Of a stretch of DNA of 64,000 nucleotides, positions 9,058 through 18,130 are shown piece after piece. Within the stretch, counting starts at the first letter, position 1; each line of letters starts with the position of its first letter. The translations under genes and the position numbers were made by a program. Origin of the DNA: Rothia aerolata (lineage in GTDB: Bacteria > Actinomycetota > Actinomycetes > Actinomycetales > Micrococcaceae); the NCBI RefSeq assembly GCF_014635585.1, contig NZ_BMDC01000001.1, positions 469,971 to 533,970 of the forward strand. The letters are read 5' to 3'. Under the pieces are notes generated by a model. It was not told the origin of the DNA, did no database searches, and worked only from the letters and a program-made list of their open reading frames with translations.

Positions 9058-9681
9058 TTAAAGCTCGTAGGCCTCTCCAAAGTCCAACCAGATAGCCTGC
9101 GCTCCAATTCGAGCAGCAAAGCCCTCAAGATTTTTCTTGGCAAAACCGCGGCCAAAATCATTGAGCAGAATATCGTGAATACCAATGAGCCGCTGGGGCT
9201 TAAACTCTGCCAGGTACTCCTCCTGCTCGGCCCGCTTGGTCCAGGGCCCCTCCATCGGCAGCAGCAGAACCGGAATGTTGGCCACCGGTTGATAGGCGTC
9301 GCCGGGATGGAGCACGGTTTCATCCACCACGTAGCCCACGTTGGGAATCACATCGTCGTAGATAGAAGCCTGAGCCTGGGCAGAGCCCACCACCCGAATG
9401 CTAAAAGGTCCCACGGTAAAGGTATCGCCCTCGGAGACCTCAACCAGGCCGGGAATCTTTGCCGCCAGCCCCGGTGAGCCGTAGACCGCCAAGTTTGGCT
9501 TGGCCTCTTGTGCTGCCACCACGGCATCAATATCCACGTGGTCAAAATGGTCGTGAGTAATCAGCACGGCATCAAACTCGGTAAGGTCGGGGCGCTCTCC
9601 CCACTCACCCGGGTCAAAGAGCAGGCGGGTCTTCTCTTTTTCCAGCTCCACGGTAGCGTGGGCGTAGCGAATAATTTTCAT
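9058..9681 (-). CDS. UlaG-like metallo-beta-lactamase-fold hydrolase
   Basis: A 207-residue MBL-fold protein of the UlaG/YfhI-like group. Metal ligands are visible in ITHDHFDHVD, HPGD and the C-terminal GIHD. It begins MKIIRYAHATVEL, a typical start for this group. The ATG at 9681 is preferred over one 24 nt upstream because homologues begin at this point. The substrate is unknown; relatives act on lactonate phosphates or nucleic-acid-like substrates. It stands alone, with the isochorismatase-like gene 90 nt upstream on the same strand. Confidence 0.8.
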   Translation of the reverse strand: MKIIRYAHATVELEKEKTRLLFDPGEWGERPDLTEFDAVLITHDHFDHVDIDAVVAAQEAKPNLAVYGSPGLAAKIPGLVEVSEGDTFTVGPFSIRVVGSAQAQASIYDDVIPNVGYVVDETVLHPGDAYQPVANIPVLLLPMEGPWTKRAEQEEYLAEFKPQRLIGIHDILLNDFGRGFAKKNLEGFAARIGAQAIWLDFGEAYEL

Positions 9682-9771
9682 GGTCGAAAGCAGCTCCCTC
9701 GTCACATCATTAAGACCAGCAGGTATAGAAAAGTGGCGGTAGGTTTCCCCACCGCCACCGGACTGTACTTA

Positions 9772-10389
9772 TTACTTATCGAAGAGAATCTTCGCGAACT
9801 CGCCTGCGGTATCTTCACGAGCCCAGTCACGCTGAAGCTCGCAAGCTACCTGTACCCAGGTGGTCAGCTCGGCACCGGCAGACTCCATGCGCTGCAGGGC
9901 AGCATCATGAGCTTCAACGCTGGTGCCGCCCATAGCGTCGGTTACGGGGTAGACCTCGTAGCCCTCCTGTAGCGCATCGAGGGTCGGGAAGGTGACACAT
10001 GCCTCGGTCCACAGACCGGCGATAAGAAGCTTCTTTCGGCCGGTTGCCTCGATTGCCGCCTTGAAGTTGGGGTTCTCCCAGGCGTTAATTCCGGTGCGGT
10101 CAATCTGCTCGTGGTCTTCGCCCAGAACGTTCATGATCTCGTCAATGGTTGACTTCTGACCAGAGGAAACGCGCACGGTCGATACCACCACGGGAATGTT
10201 GAAGAGATGGGCGATCTTGGTCAGCTTCTCAACGTTAGAGACCATCTGCTTCTGATCCCGGGACTTCACCGAGGAAACCTGCAGGGGCTGGAAGTCGATA
10301 ATGGCCAGAACCGCATTCTCGGGTGAGAGAAGGTGGTCGGTCTTGGGGTCGCGAATACCTTCTGGTGCCGGTGCTGTAATGTTAGCCAT
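9772..10389 (-). CDS. Isochorismatase-family cysteine hydrolase (YcaC-like)
   Basis: A 205-residue cysteine hydrolase. The catalytic Asp is in AVLAIIDFQP and the nucleophile Cys in WTEACVTFPT, followed by YPVTDAMGG, a pattern seen in YcaC-type amidohydrolases of unknown substrate. Normal family length. It has its own promoter candidate upstream and no obvious metabolic partner. A nicotinamidase role is less likely because the characteristic metal-binding histidines are not evident. Confidence 0.8.
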   Translation of the reverse strand: MANITAPAPEGIRDPKTDHLLSPENAVLAIIDFQPLQVSSVKSRDQKQMVSNVEKLTKIAHLFNIPVVVSTVRVSSGQKSTIDEIMNVLGEDHEQIDRTGINAWENPNFKAAIEATGRKKLLIAGLWTEACVTFPTLDALQEGYEVYPVTDAMGGTSVEAHDAALQRMESAGAELTTWVQVACELQRDWAREDTAGEFAKILFDK

Positions 10390-10447
10390 GAGTTCACTCC
10401 TTTGTGTATGGAAATCTTGGGATTTCCTTTTGATTCTTACACAAATT

Positions 10448-10475
10448 ACTTTACTCCTGAACTATCCCCTGTCAA
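10448..10475 (-). promoter_or_regulatory. Sigma70-type promoter for the isochorismatase-like gene
   Basis: On the minus strand, TTGACA (10475-10470) and TAAAGT (10453-10448) are separated by 16 bp and lie about 60 nt before the start codon. The -35 is perfect and the -10 is fair. Confidence 0.5.
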
Positions 10476-10481
10476 GAGAAA

Positions 10482-12212
10482 TTATTTCAGCAACTCTTCG
10501 TCCGCCTCATGTGCCCAGGCCGCAAAGGGCTGGGTGTCAGAAGACCGGTGGGCTAGGAAGTTGCGGGTCACCCGCTCCACGTAGTCAGCGAGATCCCGCT
10601 GGGGTACCTTCAGCCCGCGCACCGTGCGTCCCACATTACCCGCGCCGTCATTGGTGTAATCGGCCAGCTCCCCGCCCAGGTGTACCTGGTAGCCGGGCAT
10701 CTGCTCGCCGTCCACGGTAATAATCTGGCCCTTGAGTCCAATATCGGCGGTCTGAATACGAGCGCAGGAGTTGGGGCAGCCGTTGATGTGCAGGGTTAGT
10801 TTCTCGGGCAGCTGGTCCTCAACGTCCGCCAGACGTTGCTCAAGGTCGGCAATCACCTCAGCGGCAACATTCTTGGTCTCCACAATCGCCAGCTTGCAGA
10901 ACTCCAGGCCGGTGCAGGCCATGGTGTTGCGGCGGAAGACCGAGGGCATAGGAGCCAGCCCCAAATCGTTGAGTCCCTGCACCACGGCGGGCACCTTATC
11001 GCCGGGAATATCCAGGGCAATAAACTTCTGGTAAACGGTGGTGCGTAGACGATGCGACCCCACCGACTCCAGCAGGTCAGCCAGCTCAATCAGCTTAGTG
11101 CCGGAGAACCTGCCCACGGTGGTGGCTGCGCCAATGTAGTAGTTGCCGTCCTTTTGTTCGTGGACGCCGATGTGGTCGCCTGATTCACGCGGAGTCGGCG
11201 CTGCGGGGCCGTCGGCTAGCTTGTAGCCCAGGTATTCGGTTTCTAAAACCTCACGGATTTTCTCCGGGCCCCAGTCGGCCAGCAGGAACTTCATGCGGGC
11301 GCGGTTGCGCAGGCGGCGGAAGCCGTAGTCGCGGAAGATAGAGGTAACTCCCGCCCATACGTCGGGGGCCTGCTCGCGGGTGACGAAGGCACCCAGGCGC
11401 TCAGCAAACTTGGGGTTGGTGGAGAGTCCACCGCCCACCCAGAGGTCAAAACCCAGGCCCAACTCGGGGTGCTCAACGCCCACCAGGGAGATGTCATTAA
11501 TTTCGTGGATAACATCCTGGGAGGGGTGGGCCGTAATGGCTGTCTTGAACTTGCGGGGCAGGTTCGAGAAAGCCGGGTCGCCAATGTAGCGGTCTTTAAT
11601 TTCTCGAATCACCGGGGTGGGGTCAAAGAGCTCATCCTTGGCAATGCCCGCTACCGGGGAGCCGAGAATCACGCGGGGCACATCGCCACAGGCCTCGGTG
11701 GTATCAAGGCCCACCGCCTCAAGTCGGCGCCAGATTTCGGGAACGTTCTCCACCTCAATCCAGTGTAGCTGGATGTTCTGGCGGTCGGTAACATCGGCGG
11801 TGTTGCGGCCAAAGTCGCGGGAAATTTCACCAATGACGCGGGCCTGCTCGGTGGTCAGCTGACCGCCGTCCAGGCGCACACGCATCATAAAGTACTTATC
11901 TTCCAGCTCTGCGTCAGAGAGGGTTGCGGTCTTACCGCCGTCAATACCGGGCTTACGCTGGGTGTAGAGGCCCCACCAGCGAAAGCGGCCGTGCACATCG
12001 TGGTTGGAGATAGAGTCAAAACCCTCCTTGGAGTAGGTGGAGAGGATTCGCTCGCGAACGTTGAGGCCGTCGTCCTCCTGCTTCCACTCCTCGTTGCCGT
12101 TGAGCGGGGTCTTGCCGTCAATCGCCCACTGGCCGTTGGGCTTCTTGGAAACCGGTTTCTTGCGAGCGGGGCCGTCTTCCAGACCGTCACGCGCGGTGAG
12201 TGTTTTTGCCAT
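10482..12212 (-). CDS. sir: Ferredoxin-dependent sulfite reductase (siroheme, 4Fe-4S)
   Basis: A 576-residue assimilatory sulfite/nitrite reductase of the actinobacterial NirA/SirA type. Two tandem ferredoxin-like and siroheme-binding halves are evident, and the 4Fe-4S ligands lie in CTGLEFCKLA and CPNSCAR near residues 440-490. The ATG at 12212 (MAKTLTARDG) is used because the extra 24 upstream residues overlap the end of the permease gene and have no family support. It reduces sulfite to sulfide with six electrons from ferredoxin. Position at the end of the cysH-cysD-cysN-permease row makes sulfite the substrate rather than nitrite. It is the last gene of the operon. Confidence 0.9.
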   Translation of the reverse strand: MAKTLTARDGLEDGPARKKPVSKKPNGQWAIDGKTPLNGNEEWKQEDDGLNVRERILSTYSKEGFDSISNHDVHGRFRWWGLYTQRKPGIDGGKTATLSDAELEDKYFMMRVRLDGGQLTTEQARVIGEISRDFGRNTADVTDRQNIQLHWIEVENVPEIWRRLEAVGLDTTEACGDVPRVILGSPVAGIAKDELFDPTPVIREIKDRYIGDPAFSNLPRKFKTAITAHPSQDVIHEINDISLVGVEHPELGLGFDLWVGGGLSTNPKFAERLGAFVTREQAPDVWAGVTSIFRDYGFRRLRNRARMKFLLADWGPEKIREVLETEYLGYKLADGPAAPTPRESGDHIGVHEQKDGNYYIGAATTVGRFSGTKLIELADLLESVGSHRLRTTVYQKFIALDIPGDKVPAVVQGLNDLGLAPMPSVFRRNTMACTGLEFCKLAIVETKNVAAEVIADLEQRLADVEDQLPEKLTLHINGCPNSCARIQTADIGLKGQIITVDGEQMPGYQVHLGGELADYTNDGAGNVGRTVRGLKVPQRDLADYVERVTRNFLAHRSSDTQPFAAWAHEADEELLK

Positions 12213-12249
12213 CGTGAAAATCTTTCTTGTGTGCTTGCTTGAATAAAAC

Positions 12250-13188
12250 TTAGTGAAAAACTTTGGTCTGCTGCTCAGCCTCAACGGGTGCGCTGGCCGA
12301 ATCTACCGACTCGGTGTAGGAATACTGCTTCTTCCGCGAGCGCTTAATGCCCAGCAGGCTCAGGCTTGCCCCGGCGGCAACGAGCAGTAGGTAGATTGCT
12401 GTAGCGGCCCCACCGGTGATACCGGTGAGGGCAAGAAGGGGGCCGATGTTGGTCAGAGTCAGCATGGTTCCCACGAAACCGCCCAGGGCGGTGGGATTGA
12501 TCTTAGAGACCAGCCAGGCAGCGAAGGGGGCCGCCAGCATACCGCCCACCAAGAGCCCGGCTACCGCCAGTAGGTGGGAGACGATTTCAGACCACATACC
12601 CAGCACAAAGCCGACAGAGGCGGCCAGGGTTACCAGGAACTCCGCTGAGTTCACCGTACCCACAATCCTGCGGGGGTCTGCCCGGCCGATGCTCATCAGG
12701 GTTGAGCTGGTGACCGGGCCCCATCCTCCCCCACCCACCGAGTCGATGAAACCTCCAAAGAGACCGAGAAAACTCAGGGTGGGGCCAGACGCCGGAGCAG
12801 CAGCGAAAGCCGTGCGGCGGCGTCCTCGGCTAAAACGAAGCACCAGGTGAACGCCAATCAGCGTGAGGATGGTGGCTGTGACCGGCTTGGCGGCATCCAG
12901 CGAGAGGTTACTGAGCACGGTAGCCCCGGCGAAAGCTCCCACCGCCCCGGGTAGCCCCAGCCGCAGGGCGGTCTTCCAGTCCACGTTCCTAAACTTCCAG
13001 TGACTAAGCCCAGAAGCCAGGGTGGTGCCCAGCTGGGCCACGTGAACAACGGCAGAGGCGCTTGCCGGTGCCATCGCTGCCAGGGCAATCAGCATGGTGG
13101 TTGAGGTAACCCCGAAACCCATTCCGAGGCTACCGTCAACCAGCTGGGCTACTGCCCCGCCCAAAGCGATCAGCAAAAGTGTGCGCAT
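12250..13188 (-). CDS. TSUP/TauE-family sulfur-anion permease
   Basis: A 312-residue integral membrane protein of the TauE/SafE family with about eight hydrophobic segments. The two GG-rich half repeats GGAVAQLVDGSLGMGFG and GGFIDSVGGGGWGP mark the inverted-repeat TSUP fold. Between cysN and the sulfite reductase it most likely moves sulfate or sulfite across the membrane, in place of an ABC sulfate importer, which is absent here. The C-terminal 40 residues are charged and cytoplasmic. The direction of transport cannot be read from sequence. Confidence 0.82.
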   Translation of the reverse strand: MRTLLLIALGGAVAQLVDGSLGMGFGVTSTTMLIALAAMAPASASAVVHVAQLGTTLASGLSHWKFRNVDWKTALRLGLPGAVGAFAGATVLSNLSLDAAKPVTATILTLIGVHLVLRFSRGRRRTAFAAAPASGPTLSFLGLFGGFIDSVGGGGWGPVTSSTLMSIGRADPRRIVGTVNSAEFLVTLAASVGFVLGMWSEIVSHLLAVAGLLVGGMLAAPFAAWLVSKINPTALGGFVGTMLTLTNIGPLLALTGITGGAATAIYLLLVAAGASLSLLGIKRSRKKQYSYTESVDSASAPVEAEQQTKVFH

Positions 13189-13230
13189 CGTTTTTCCTTA
13201 CATTTCCGCGGCTACGGGTAGTAGGAGTAT

Positions 13231-14505
13231 CTAAGCAGCAACCAGTCCGGCTGCCAGGGTGTTGCCGTCGGCCTGGTCTACCAGCAGGAAGGAGCCGATT
13301 CGACCGCGGGCGCTGTAGGCCTCAACCGGAAGCTCGCTGGCCAGCTGAATCTGCACCGTGGCAATATCGTTCAGTTCTACGGAGTCGGCATCGCGCTCTT
13401 CGAAGGTGTCGATGTCAAAGACGGACTCCACCGCGGTAATCCGTGCCCGCACCAGCGAGGTACCGTAGCGCAGCTTGACCTTGACGCCGGCCTTCAGCGT
13501 CTTCTCGTGCAGGCCCACCACGGTGGCGGTGAAGACGCGGGTGTCTTCGGGGCGATCGCTGCAGGTAAGCAAATCTCCGCGGGCCAGGTCAATATCGTCT
13601 GCCAGGCGCAGCACCACCGAATCGTCGATTCCGGCGGTCTGCACCGGGCCGTCGGTGCTGTCGATATGGGTGACGACGGTGGTGCGACCGCCACCGGCCG
13701 AGACAGCATCTCCCACCGAGACAGAGCCGCCGGTCACCCGCCCGGCATAGCCCCGATAGTCCAGGCCGTGCTCGCGGATGACATACTGAATAGGAAAGCG
13801 GAAGTCTCCCGAATCATCAATATCAGAAACGTCAATGGTCTCCAGAAGCTCCAGCACGGTGGGGCCGGTGTACCAGTCGGTGTTGTCTGACTTCTCCACC
13901 ACGTTATCGCCCAGCAGAGCGCTAATCGGAATCACGTGGGTATCGCTGATTCCCTTAGCCTGCGCCAGCGCCACAAACTCATCGCGGATCTCGTTGAACA
14001 CGGTTTCAGAGAAATCCACCAGATCAATCTTGTTAACCGCCAGAATCACGTGCTTGATACCCAGCAGGGCGGCCACGGTCAGGTGCCGCTTGGTCTGGGT
14101 GACCACGCCGTGTCGGGCGTCAATCAGCAAAACCACCACGTCAGAGGTTGAAACGCCGGTAACGGTGTTGCGGGTGTACTGCTCGTGGCCGGGGGTATCG
14201 GCCAGAATAAAGGTGCGGGCGGCGGTAGAGAAGTAGCGGTAGGCAACGTCAATCGTAATGCCCTGCTCCCGCTCAGCTCGCAGACCGTCTACCAGAAGTG
14301 AGAGGTCCAGCTGCTCCATACCGCGCTCGCGGGAGGTTCGCTCCACCGCCGAGAGCTGGTCTGCTAGCACCGACTTGGTATCGTGCAGCAGGCGGCCGAC
14401 GAAAGTCGATTTGCCGTCGTCCACCGATCCTGCGGTGCACAGGTGCAGGGTGCTGCGGGTTGCCAGCGTTTCCACGGAGGTGTTTTCTTCAAGTGCTGCG
14501 GTCAT
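13231..14505 (-). CDS. cysN: Sulfate adenylyltransferase large subunit CysN
   Basis: A 424-residue GTPase subunit of ATP sulfurylase. G1 is GSVDDGKST, G3 is DTPGHEQYTRN and G4 is NKIDLVDF, followed by two beta-barrel domains as in EF-Tu-like proteins. It couples GTP hydrolysis to adenylyl sulfate formation with CysD. The length shows there is no fused CysC kinase domain, in line with a pathway that reduces APS directly. The start directly adjoins the cysD stop, consistent with translational coupling. Confidence 0.94.
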   Translation of the reverse strand: MTAALEENTSVETLATRSTLHLCTAGSVDDGKSTFVGRLLHDTKSVLADQLSAVERTSRERGMEQLDLSLLVDGLRAEREQGITIDVAYRYFSTAARTFILADTPGHEQYTRNTVTGVSTSDVVVLLIDARHGVVTQTKRHLTVAALLGIKHVILAVNKIDLVDFSETVFNEIRDEFVALAQAKGISDTHVIPISALLGDNVVEKSDNTDWYTGPTVLELLETIDVSDIDDSGDFRFPIQYVIREHGLDYRGYAGRVTGGSVSVGDAVSAGGGRTTVVTHIDSTDGPVQTAGIDDSVVLRLADDIDLARGDLLTCSDRPEDTRVFTATVVGLHEKTLKAGVKVKLRYGTSLVRARITAVESVFDIDTFEERDADSVELNDIATVQIQLASELPVEAYSARGRIGSFLLVDQADGNTLAAGLVAA

Positions 14506-14506
14506 T

Positions 14507-15430
14507 TTAGAAATACCCTTCCTTCTTACGATCCTCCATAGCGGATTCGCTCAGGCGGTCATCGGCGCGGGTTGCCCCGCGCTCGGTCAAGGTTGAGGTG
14601 GAGATTTCGGTGATAATCTCCTCGATAGTTTCAGCATCGGAGAGGACGGCGCCGGTGCAGCTCATATCGCCCACGGTGCGGTAGCGCACGTGCTTGGTTA
14701 CTACCTGCTCACCCTTCTTGGGGCCGCCCCATTCACCGGCGGTCAGCCACATGCCGTCTCGTTCAAAGACCTCGCGGTCGTGGGCAAAGTAGATGGGCGG
14801 AAGTTCAATGTTGCGCGCGCCGATGTACTCCCAAATATCGGCCTCGGTCCAGTTAGAAATCGGGAAGACTCGAATGTTTTCCCCGGGCAGGTGGCCACCG
14901 TTGTAGAGGTTCCACAGCTCGGGGCGCTGGCGGCGGGGATCCCAGCCACCAAAGGAGTCACGCACCGAGAAGATACGCTCCTTGGCACGCGCCCGCTCCT
15001 CATCGCGGCGGGCGCCGCCCAGAACGGCGTCATACCCCTGCTCCTCGATAGTCTCAACCAGCGGCACGGTCTGCAGCGGGTTGCGGGTTCCGTCGGGGCG
15101 CTCCTGCAACTCACCGCGGTCAATCCAGTCCTGAACCTTAGCCACGCGCAGGCGGGCACCGGTCTTTTCCACCAGGCGGTCGCGGAATTCCAGAACCTCG
15201 GGGAAGTTATGGCCGGTATCCACGTGCAAGAGCTCAAAGGGAACAGCGGCGGGGGCAAAAGCGCGGCGGGCTAGCTCATAGACCACCACCGAATCCTTAC
15301 CGCCGGAGAACAGCAGGCCCACCTTATCGAACTGGCCAGCGACCTCGCGCAGAATATGAATCGACTCGTTTTCGAGGTCTTTCAGGTGAGGGGAAAGCTC
15401 TTTCTTGGTATCTGTTAGTGAAATGCTCAT
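14507..15430 (-). CDS. cysD: Sulfate adenylyltransferase small subunit CysD
   Basis: A 307-residue PP-loop ATP pyrophosphatase. The loop LLFSGGKDSVVV near residue 35 binds ATP, and GGARRDEERARAKER is the classic CysD signature. With CysN it converts sulfate and ATP to adenylyl sulfate. The ATG at 15430 overlaps the cysH stop by four bases (ATGA), which favours this start over the longer upstream frame. Confidence 0.94.
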   Translation of the reverse strand: MSISLTDTKKELSPHLKDLENESIHILREVAGQFDKVGLLFSGGKDSVVVYELARRAFAPAAVPFELLHVDTGHNFPEVLEFRDRLVEKTGARLRVAKVQDWIDRGELQERPDGTRNPLQTVPLVETIEEQGYDAVLGGARRDEERARAKERIFSVRDSFGGWDPRRQRPELWNLYNGGHLPGENIRVFPISNWTEADIWEYIGARNIELPPIYFAHDREVFERDGMWLTAGEWGGPKKGEQVVTKHVRYRTVGDMSCTGAVLSDAETIEEIITEISTSTLTERGATRADDRLSESAMEDRKKEGYF

Positions 15431-16227
15431 GAAGTGTGAAGTCCGCATTCTGTCTTGTTGAAATTTGCCCATCGTCCGCTTCTGGGGTCTGCACCGGCTT
15501 CTACCTTGGCGGTGCAGGGGGCACACCCGATGGAGGGGTAGCCCTGCAGGGTCAGCGGATGAACAATGAGGTCATGGTCTTCGATAAAACGGTTGGTATC
15601 TTCAAGAGTCCAGCTGACAATCGGAGAAATCTTCAGCCGGCCGTTCTTGTCGATATCCAAAGCCGGGGTGTTGGCCCGCAGCGGGGAGTCATCACGGCGC
15701 AGACCGGTAATCCAGCCGGTATAGGGCTCCATGTACTCCGCCAGGGGCTCGACCTTGCGCATTCGGCAACAGGCGGTGGGATCGGTGGAATAAAGATTTA
15801 GGCCATAGCGCAAATCCTGCTCGCCGGTGGTGAGCTTGGGCTTGGCCCGCACCAGCTTCTGCTCATACCGGGCCTCCACCTTATCTGCGGTTTCCAGGGT
15901 CTCTGGAAAGTGGTAGCCGGTATCCAAAAACAGAAAATCCGAGTCGGGCAGGTAGCGGGAGGCAAGCTCCGCCAGCACGGTGTTTTCCATCGAGAGGGTG
16001 ACCACCAGCTTGCCCTCCACGTGCTCGTGGGCCCACTCGAGAATTTCCTGGGCAGAGGCATCGTAGAGCTGCTCGGCGTAGGTATCGACCAGCTGCTGGT
16101 TGCGCTCGCGCTCCTCGTCAGAGAGGGGCTGCGGCTGCCGGGTACCCTCGGGGCTTACGCTGGGATCGGTCAGAGGCTGCGCAGCTGAACCAATGCCGAA
16201 ATTTTTGAAAATGGGAGTGTTCGACAC
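15427..16227 (-). CDS. cysH: Adenylyl-sulfate reductase CysH (4Fe-4S type)
   Basis: A 266-residue reductase that converts adenylyl sulfate to sulfite. The paired cysteines in TACCRMRKV and the later GCAPCT are the iron-sulfur ligands that mark APS rather than PAPS specificity, and the C-terminal KTECGLH carries the catalytic cysteine. This agrees with the lack of a CysC kinase in the operon. The GTG start at 16227 follows AAAGGAG at good spacing. First gene after the 16228-16474 gap, so the operon promoter likely lies there. Confidence 0.93.
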   Translation of the reverse strand: MSNTPIFKNFGIGSAAQPLTDPSVSPEGTRQPQPLSDEERERNQQLVDTYAEQLYDASAQEILEWAHEHVEGKLVVTLSMENTVLAELASRYLPDSDFLFLDTGYHFPETLETADKVEARYEQKLVRAKPKLTTGEQDLRYGLNLYSTDPTACCRMRKVEPLAEYMEPYTGWITGLRRDDSPLRANTPALDIDKNGRLKISPIVSWTLEDTNRFIEDHDLIVHPLTLQGYPSIGCAPCTAKVEAGADPRSGRWANFNKTECGLHTS

Positions 16228-16411
16228 GGTTTCGCTCCTTTCAACGCTTGTGTGAGATGTGTTCAGTCTAGGCGCATTTTTTTGGTTTTCCAGAGCATTA
16301 AAATACCCCCGTCATGTGGCGACTTTTAGCCGTAAACGGAGGTCATCTAACCGTAAGTTTTCTTCACACAGGGTCTTAAAGACATTTTGTCGAAAGGCCG
16401 CTTTAAGGCCG

Positions 16412-16455
16412 AAAGGCCGCACACAACGCGGCCATTCGGCGTTGTGGCGGCCTCT
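16412..16455 (-). terminator. Terminator hairpin after the chelatase gene
   Basis: A GC-rich stem of about 15 bp (16413-16429 with 16438-16453), preceded by a further GGCC-rich repeat. It lies 20-60 nt after the chelatase stop and before the cysH promoter region, so the chelatase and cysH may be separately transcribed. Confidence 0.6.
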
Positions 16456-16474
16456 CGGTGAAGCTGATTGAAAC

Positions 16475-17179
16475 CTAGTCAGCTAGAGCGTGCTCCAGCC
16501 GCGCAAGGGCAACCCGCGCGAGCACCCGCGCGGCGGCGTCGTCCCCGGGGACGACGAGCGGGGCAGTTCCGAACGCACCGGCAGCTTCTGCAGCGCGCTT
16601 AACCTTGGTATCGAAGAAACCCCTGCTCATGAGGTAGTTGGCTATGAAGCAGTTGGCGGTGAGCTCATCTGCTAGTTTCGGGTCAATCTCTGCTACAAAG
16701 CCAAAGCTCACCTGTTGACCCAGCACCTGGCTCAATAGTGCAGTCTGTTCTTCGACCGCGGACCTGCCGTCGGCGCGGGAGGAACCGGCACCGGCAAGCA
16801 CTACACTCTGTCCCGGGGCCCAGCCGGCCTCTTTCAGGCGGTCGGCGAGGAGCTCAGCCAGAAGGGGTGAGGGGCCCAGAGCCTCGGCACGGCGAATATC
16901 GCGAATACCTGATTTCTCGGCTGCCCGCTGCATATCAACCTGGGTATGGTAGCCGGTCGATAGCAGCAGGGGCACCAGCACCACCGTCTCGTCGGAGGGT
17001 AGGCCGGCCAGAACGGTCTCCAGTGAGGGCTCTTGAACGTCCACAAACGCCTCGTGTACGGTATACTCCCCCGGTGCCTGCTCGTGGAGAAGGGCCGCTA
17101 GCTGCTCTCTAATCAGAGCGATACTTTCGCGCCCCTGAAGATTGTTAGTACCGTGCGAAGTTGCTACCAGGTGAATCAT
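16475..17179 (-). CDS. Sirohydrochlorin chelatase (CbiX/SirB family)
   Basis: A 234-residue CbiX/SirB-type chelatase. The N-terminal HLVATSHGTNN carries the first metal-binding His, and VLVPLLLSTGYHTQVDM carries the second, the two-half chelatase pattern. It inserts iron into sirohydrochlorin to make siroheme, the cofactor of the sulfite reductase at the end of this locus. The ATG at 17179 has AGAAGGA upstream and is preferred to the longer frame. Cobalt chelation is an alternative, but the sulfur-assimilation context favours siroheme. Confidence 0.82.
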   Translation of the reverse strand: MIHLVATSHGTNNLQGRESIALIREQLAALLHEQAPGEYTVHEAFVDVQEPSLETVLAGLPSDETVVLVPLLLSTGYHTQVDMQRAAEKSGIRDIRRAEALGPSPLLAELLADRLKEAGWAPGQSVVLAGAGSSRADGRSAVEEQTALLSQVLGQQVSFGFVAEIDPKLADELTANCFIANYLMSRGFFDTKVKRAAEAAGAFGTAPLVVPGDDAAARVLARVALARLEHALAD

Positions 17180-17279
17180 GGGTTCCTTCTCTAGGGTGGG
17201 CGCTTCTCTAGCATGGGCAGGGCCCGGTGAGCCCTGCAAAATCTCACCCCAGTCTACCGGCTATGCTCTTATCCCGAAT

Positions 17280-17333
17280 ACAGGTGTGGTCCCTGACAGC
17301 AAGACTTCACTTGCTGTCAGGGACCACACCTGT
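17280..17333. repeat. 24-bp perfect palindrome, repeat-family member
   Basis: Arms 17280-17303 and 17310-17333 are perfectly complementary around a 6-nt loop. The outer part AGTACAGGTGTGGTCCC is closely related to the arm of the palindrome at 61402-61465. It sits between the chelatase and the next minus-strand gene, so it may also stop transcription. The shared core suggests a dispersed repeat rather than an ordinary terminator. Confidence 0.75.
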
Positions 17334-17371
17334 ACTTTGGGATTCACAGACCCGGGTTACTCAACCAGCAC

Positions 17372-18016
17372 TTAGGCAACAAGCTCCTCAGCCTGCTGGC
17401 GGTTCAGAAGGCGGCCGTTGAGACCTCCGACATCGTGCCAGTCGCCGGTCATCTCAATCTTGTGGGCGATGTCCACGCCACCTGCCTTGACGGGCTCCCA
17501 ACCGCCTGCGGTCATGAGCTCAACAATGCGGGTTTCTGCCTCGGAATCATCGGTGGCAAAGAGCTGGGCAACCTTATCGCCCTGCTCGGTGGTTTCCAGA
17601 CCCAGGCTTGCAGCTGACATAGTGCCAAAGGCCTTGACGTAGTAGGCACCCTCGGGCAGCAGAGCCTTAATCTGCTGGCCGGCGGAAACACCCTCGGGGT
17701 TGGCATTGAGGAACTTACCCTCCTCCGAGATGGTGAAGTTGTTGGAGGGGTCAACTACAACCTTACCCACCAGAGCTGAGCCGAGTTCCTTAATGAGCTC
17801 CTGGGTGGTGGGGAACATGGTGGCGAAAACAACGGTATCTGCTGCCTTGATAACGTCGGCAACAGTGCCTGCCTCAATTCCCAGACCGAACTCTTCTGCT
17901 GACTTCTGAGCCGACTCCAGGTTTGAAGCTGCCACCAGAACCTTTTCGCCTCCCTTAGCAAGGCGGGTAGCTACCTGAGTTCCGATTCGTCCGGTGCCAA
18001 TTACAGCGGTTGTCAT
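17372..18016 (-). CDS. NADPH-dependent F420 reductase-like oxidoreductase
   Basis: A 214-residue Rossmann-fold protein of the F420-reductase/ProC-like NADP-binding family. The N-terminal AVIGTGRIGTQVATRLAKGG is the dinucleotide site, with Asn32 in place of an acidic residue, in keeping with NADP. Small proteins of this type are often annotated as NADPH:F420 reductase without proof. It has an isolated transcript and a normal length. Function beyond redox chemistry is not shown. Confidence 0.75.
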   Translation of the reverse strand: MTTAVIGTGRIGTQVATRLAKGGEKVLVAASNLESAQKSAEEFGLGIEAGTVADVIKAADTVVFATMFPTTQELIKELGSALVGKVVVDPSNNFTISEEGKFLNANPEGVSAGQQIKALLPEGAYYVKAFGTMSAASLGLETTEQGDKVAQLFATDDSEAETRIVELMTAGGWEPVKAGGVDIAHKIEMTGDWHDVGGLNGRLLNRQQAEELVA

Positions 18017-18130
18017 GGTGTTTTCCTTTCAGTCAATAACTTTACCTGACAACTATTAACCTACTCCCCTGATTCAAAAAATCAAGTTATAGATGCAATA
18101 CCGCAATATTTTGGCAAAATTGTTGCACCA

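Noticed and set aside
10482..12212. Nitrite reductase assignment
   Set aside because: Operon with cysH, cysD, cysN and a chelatase points to sulfite.
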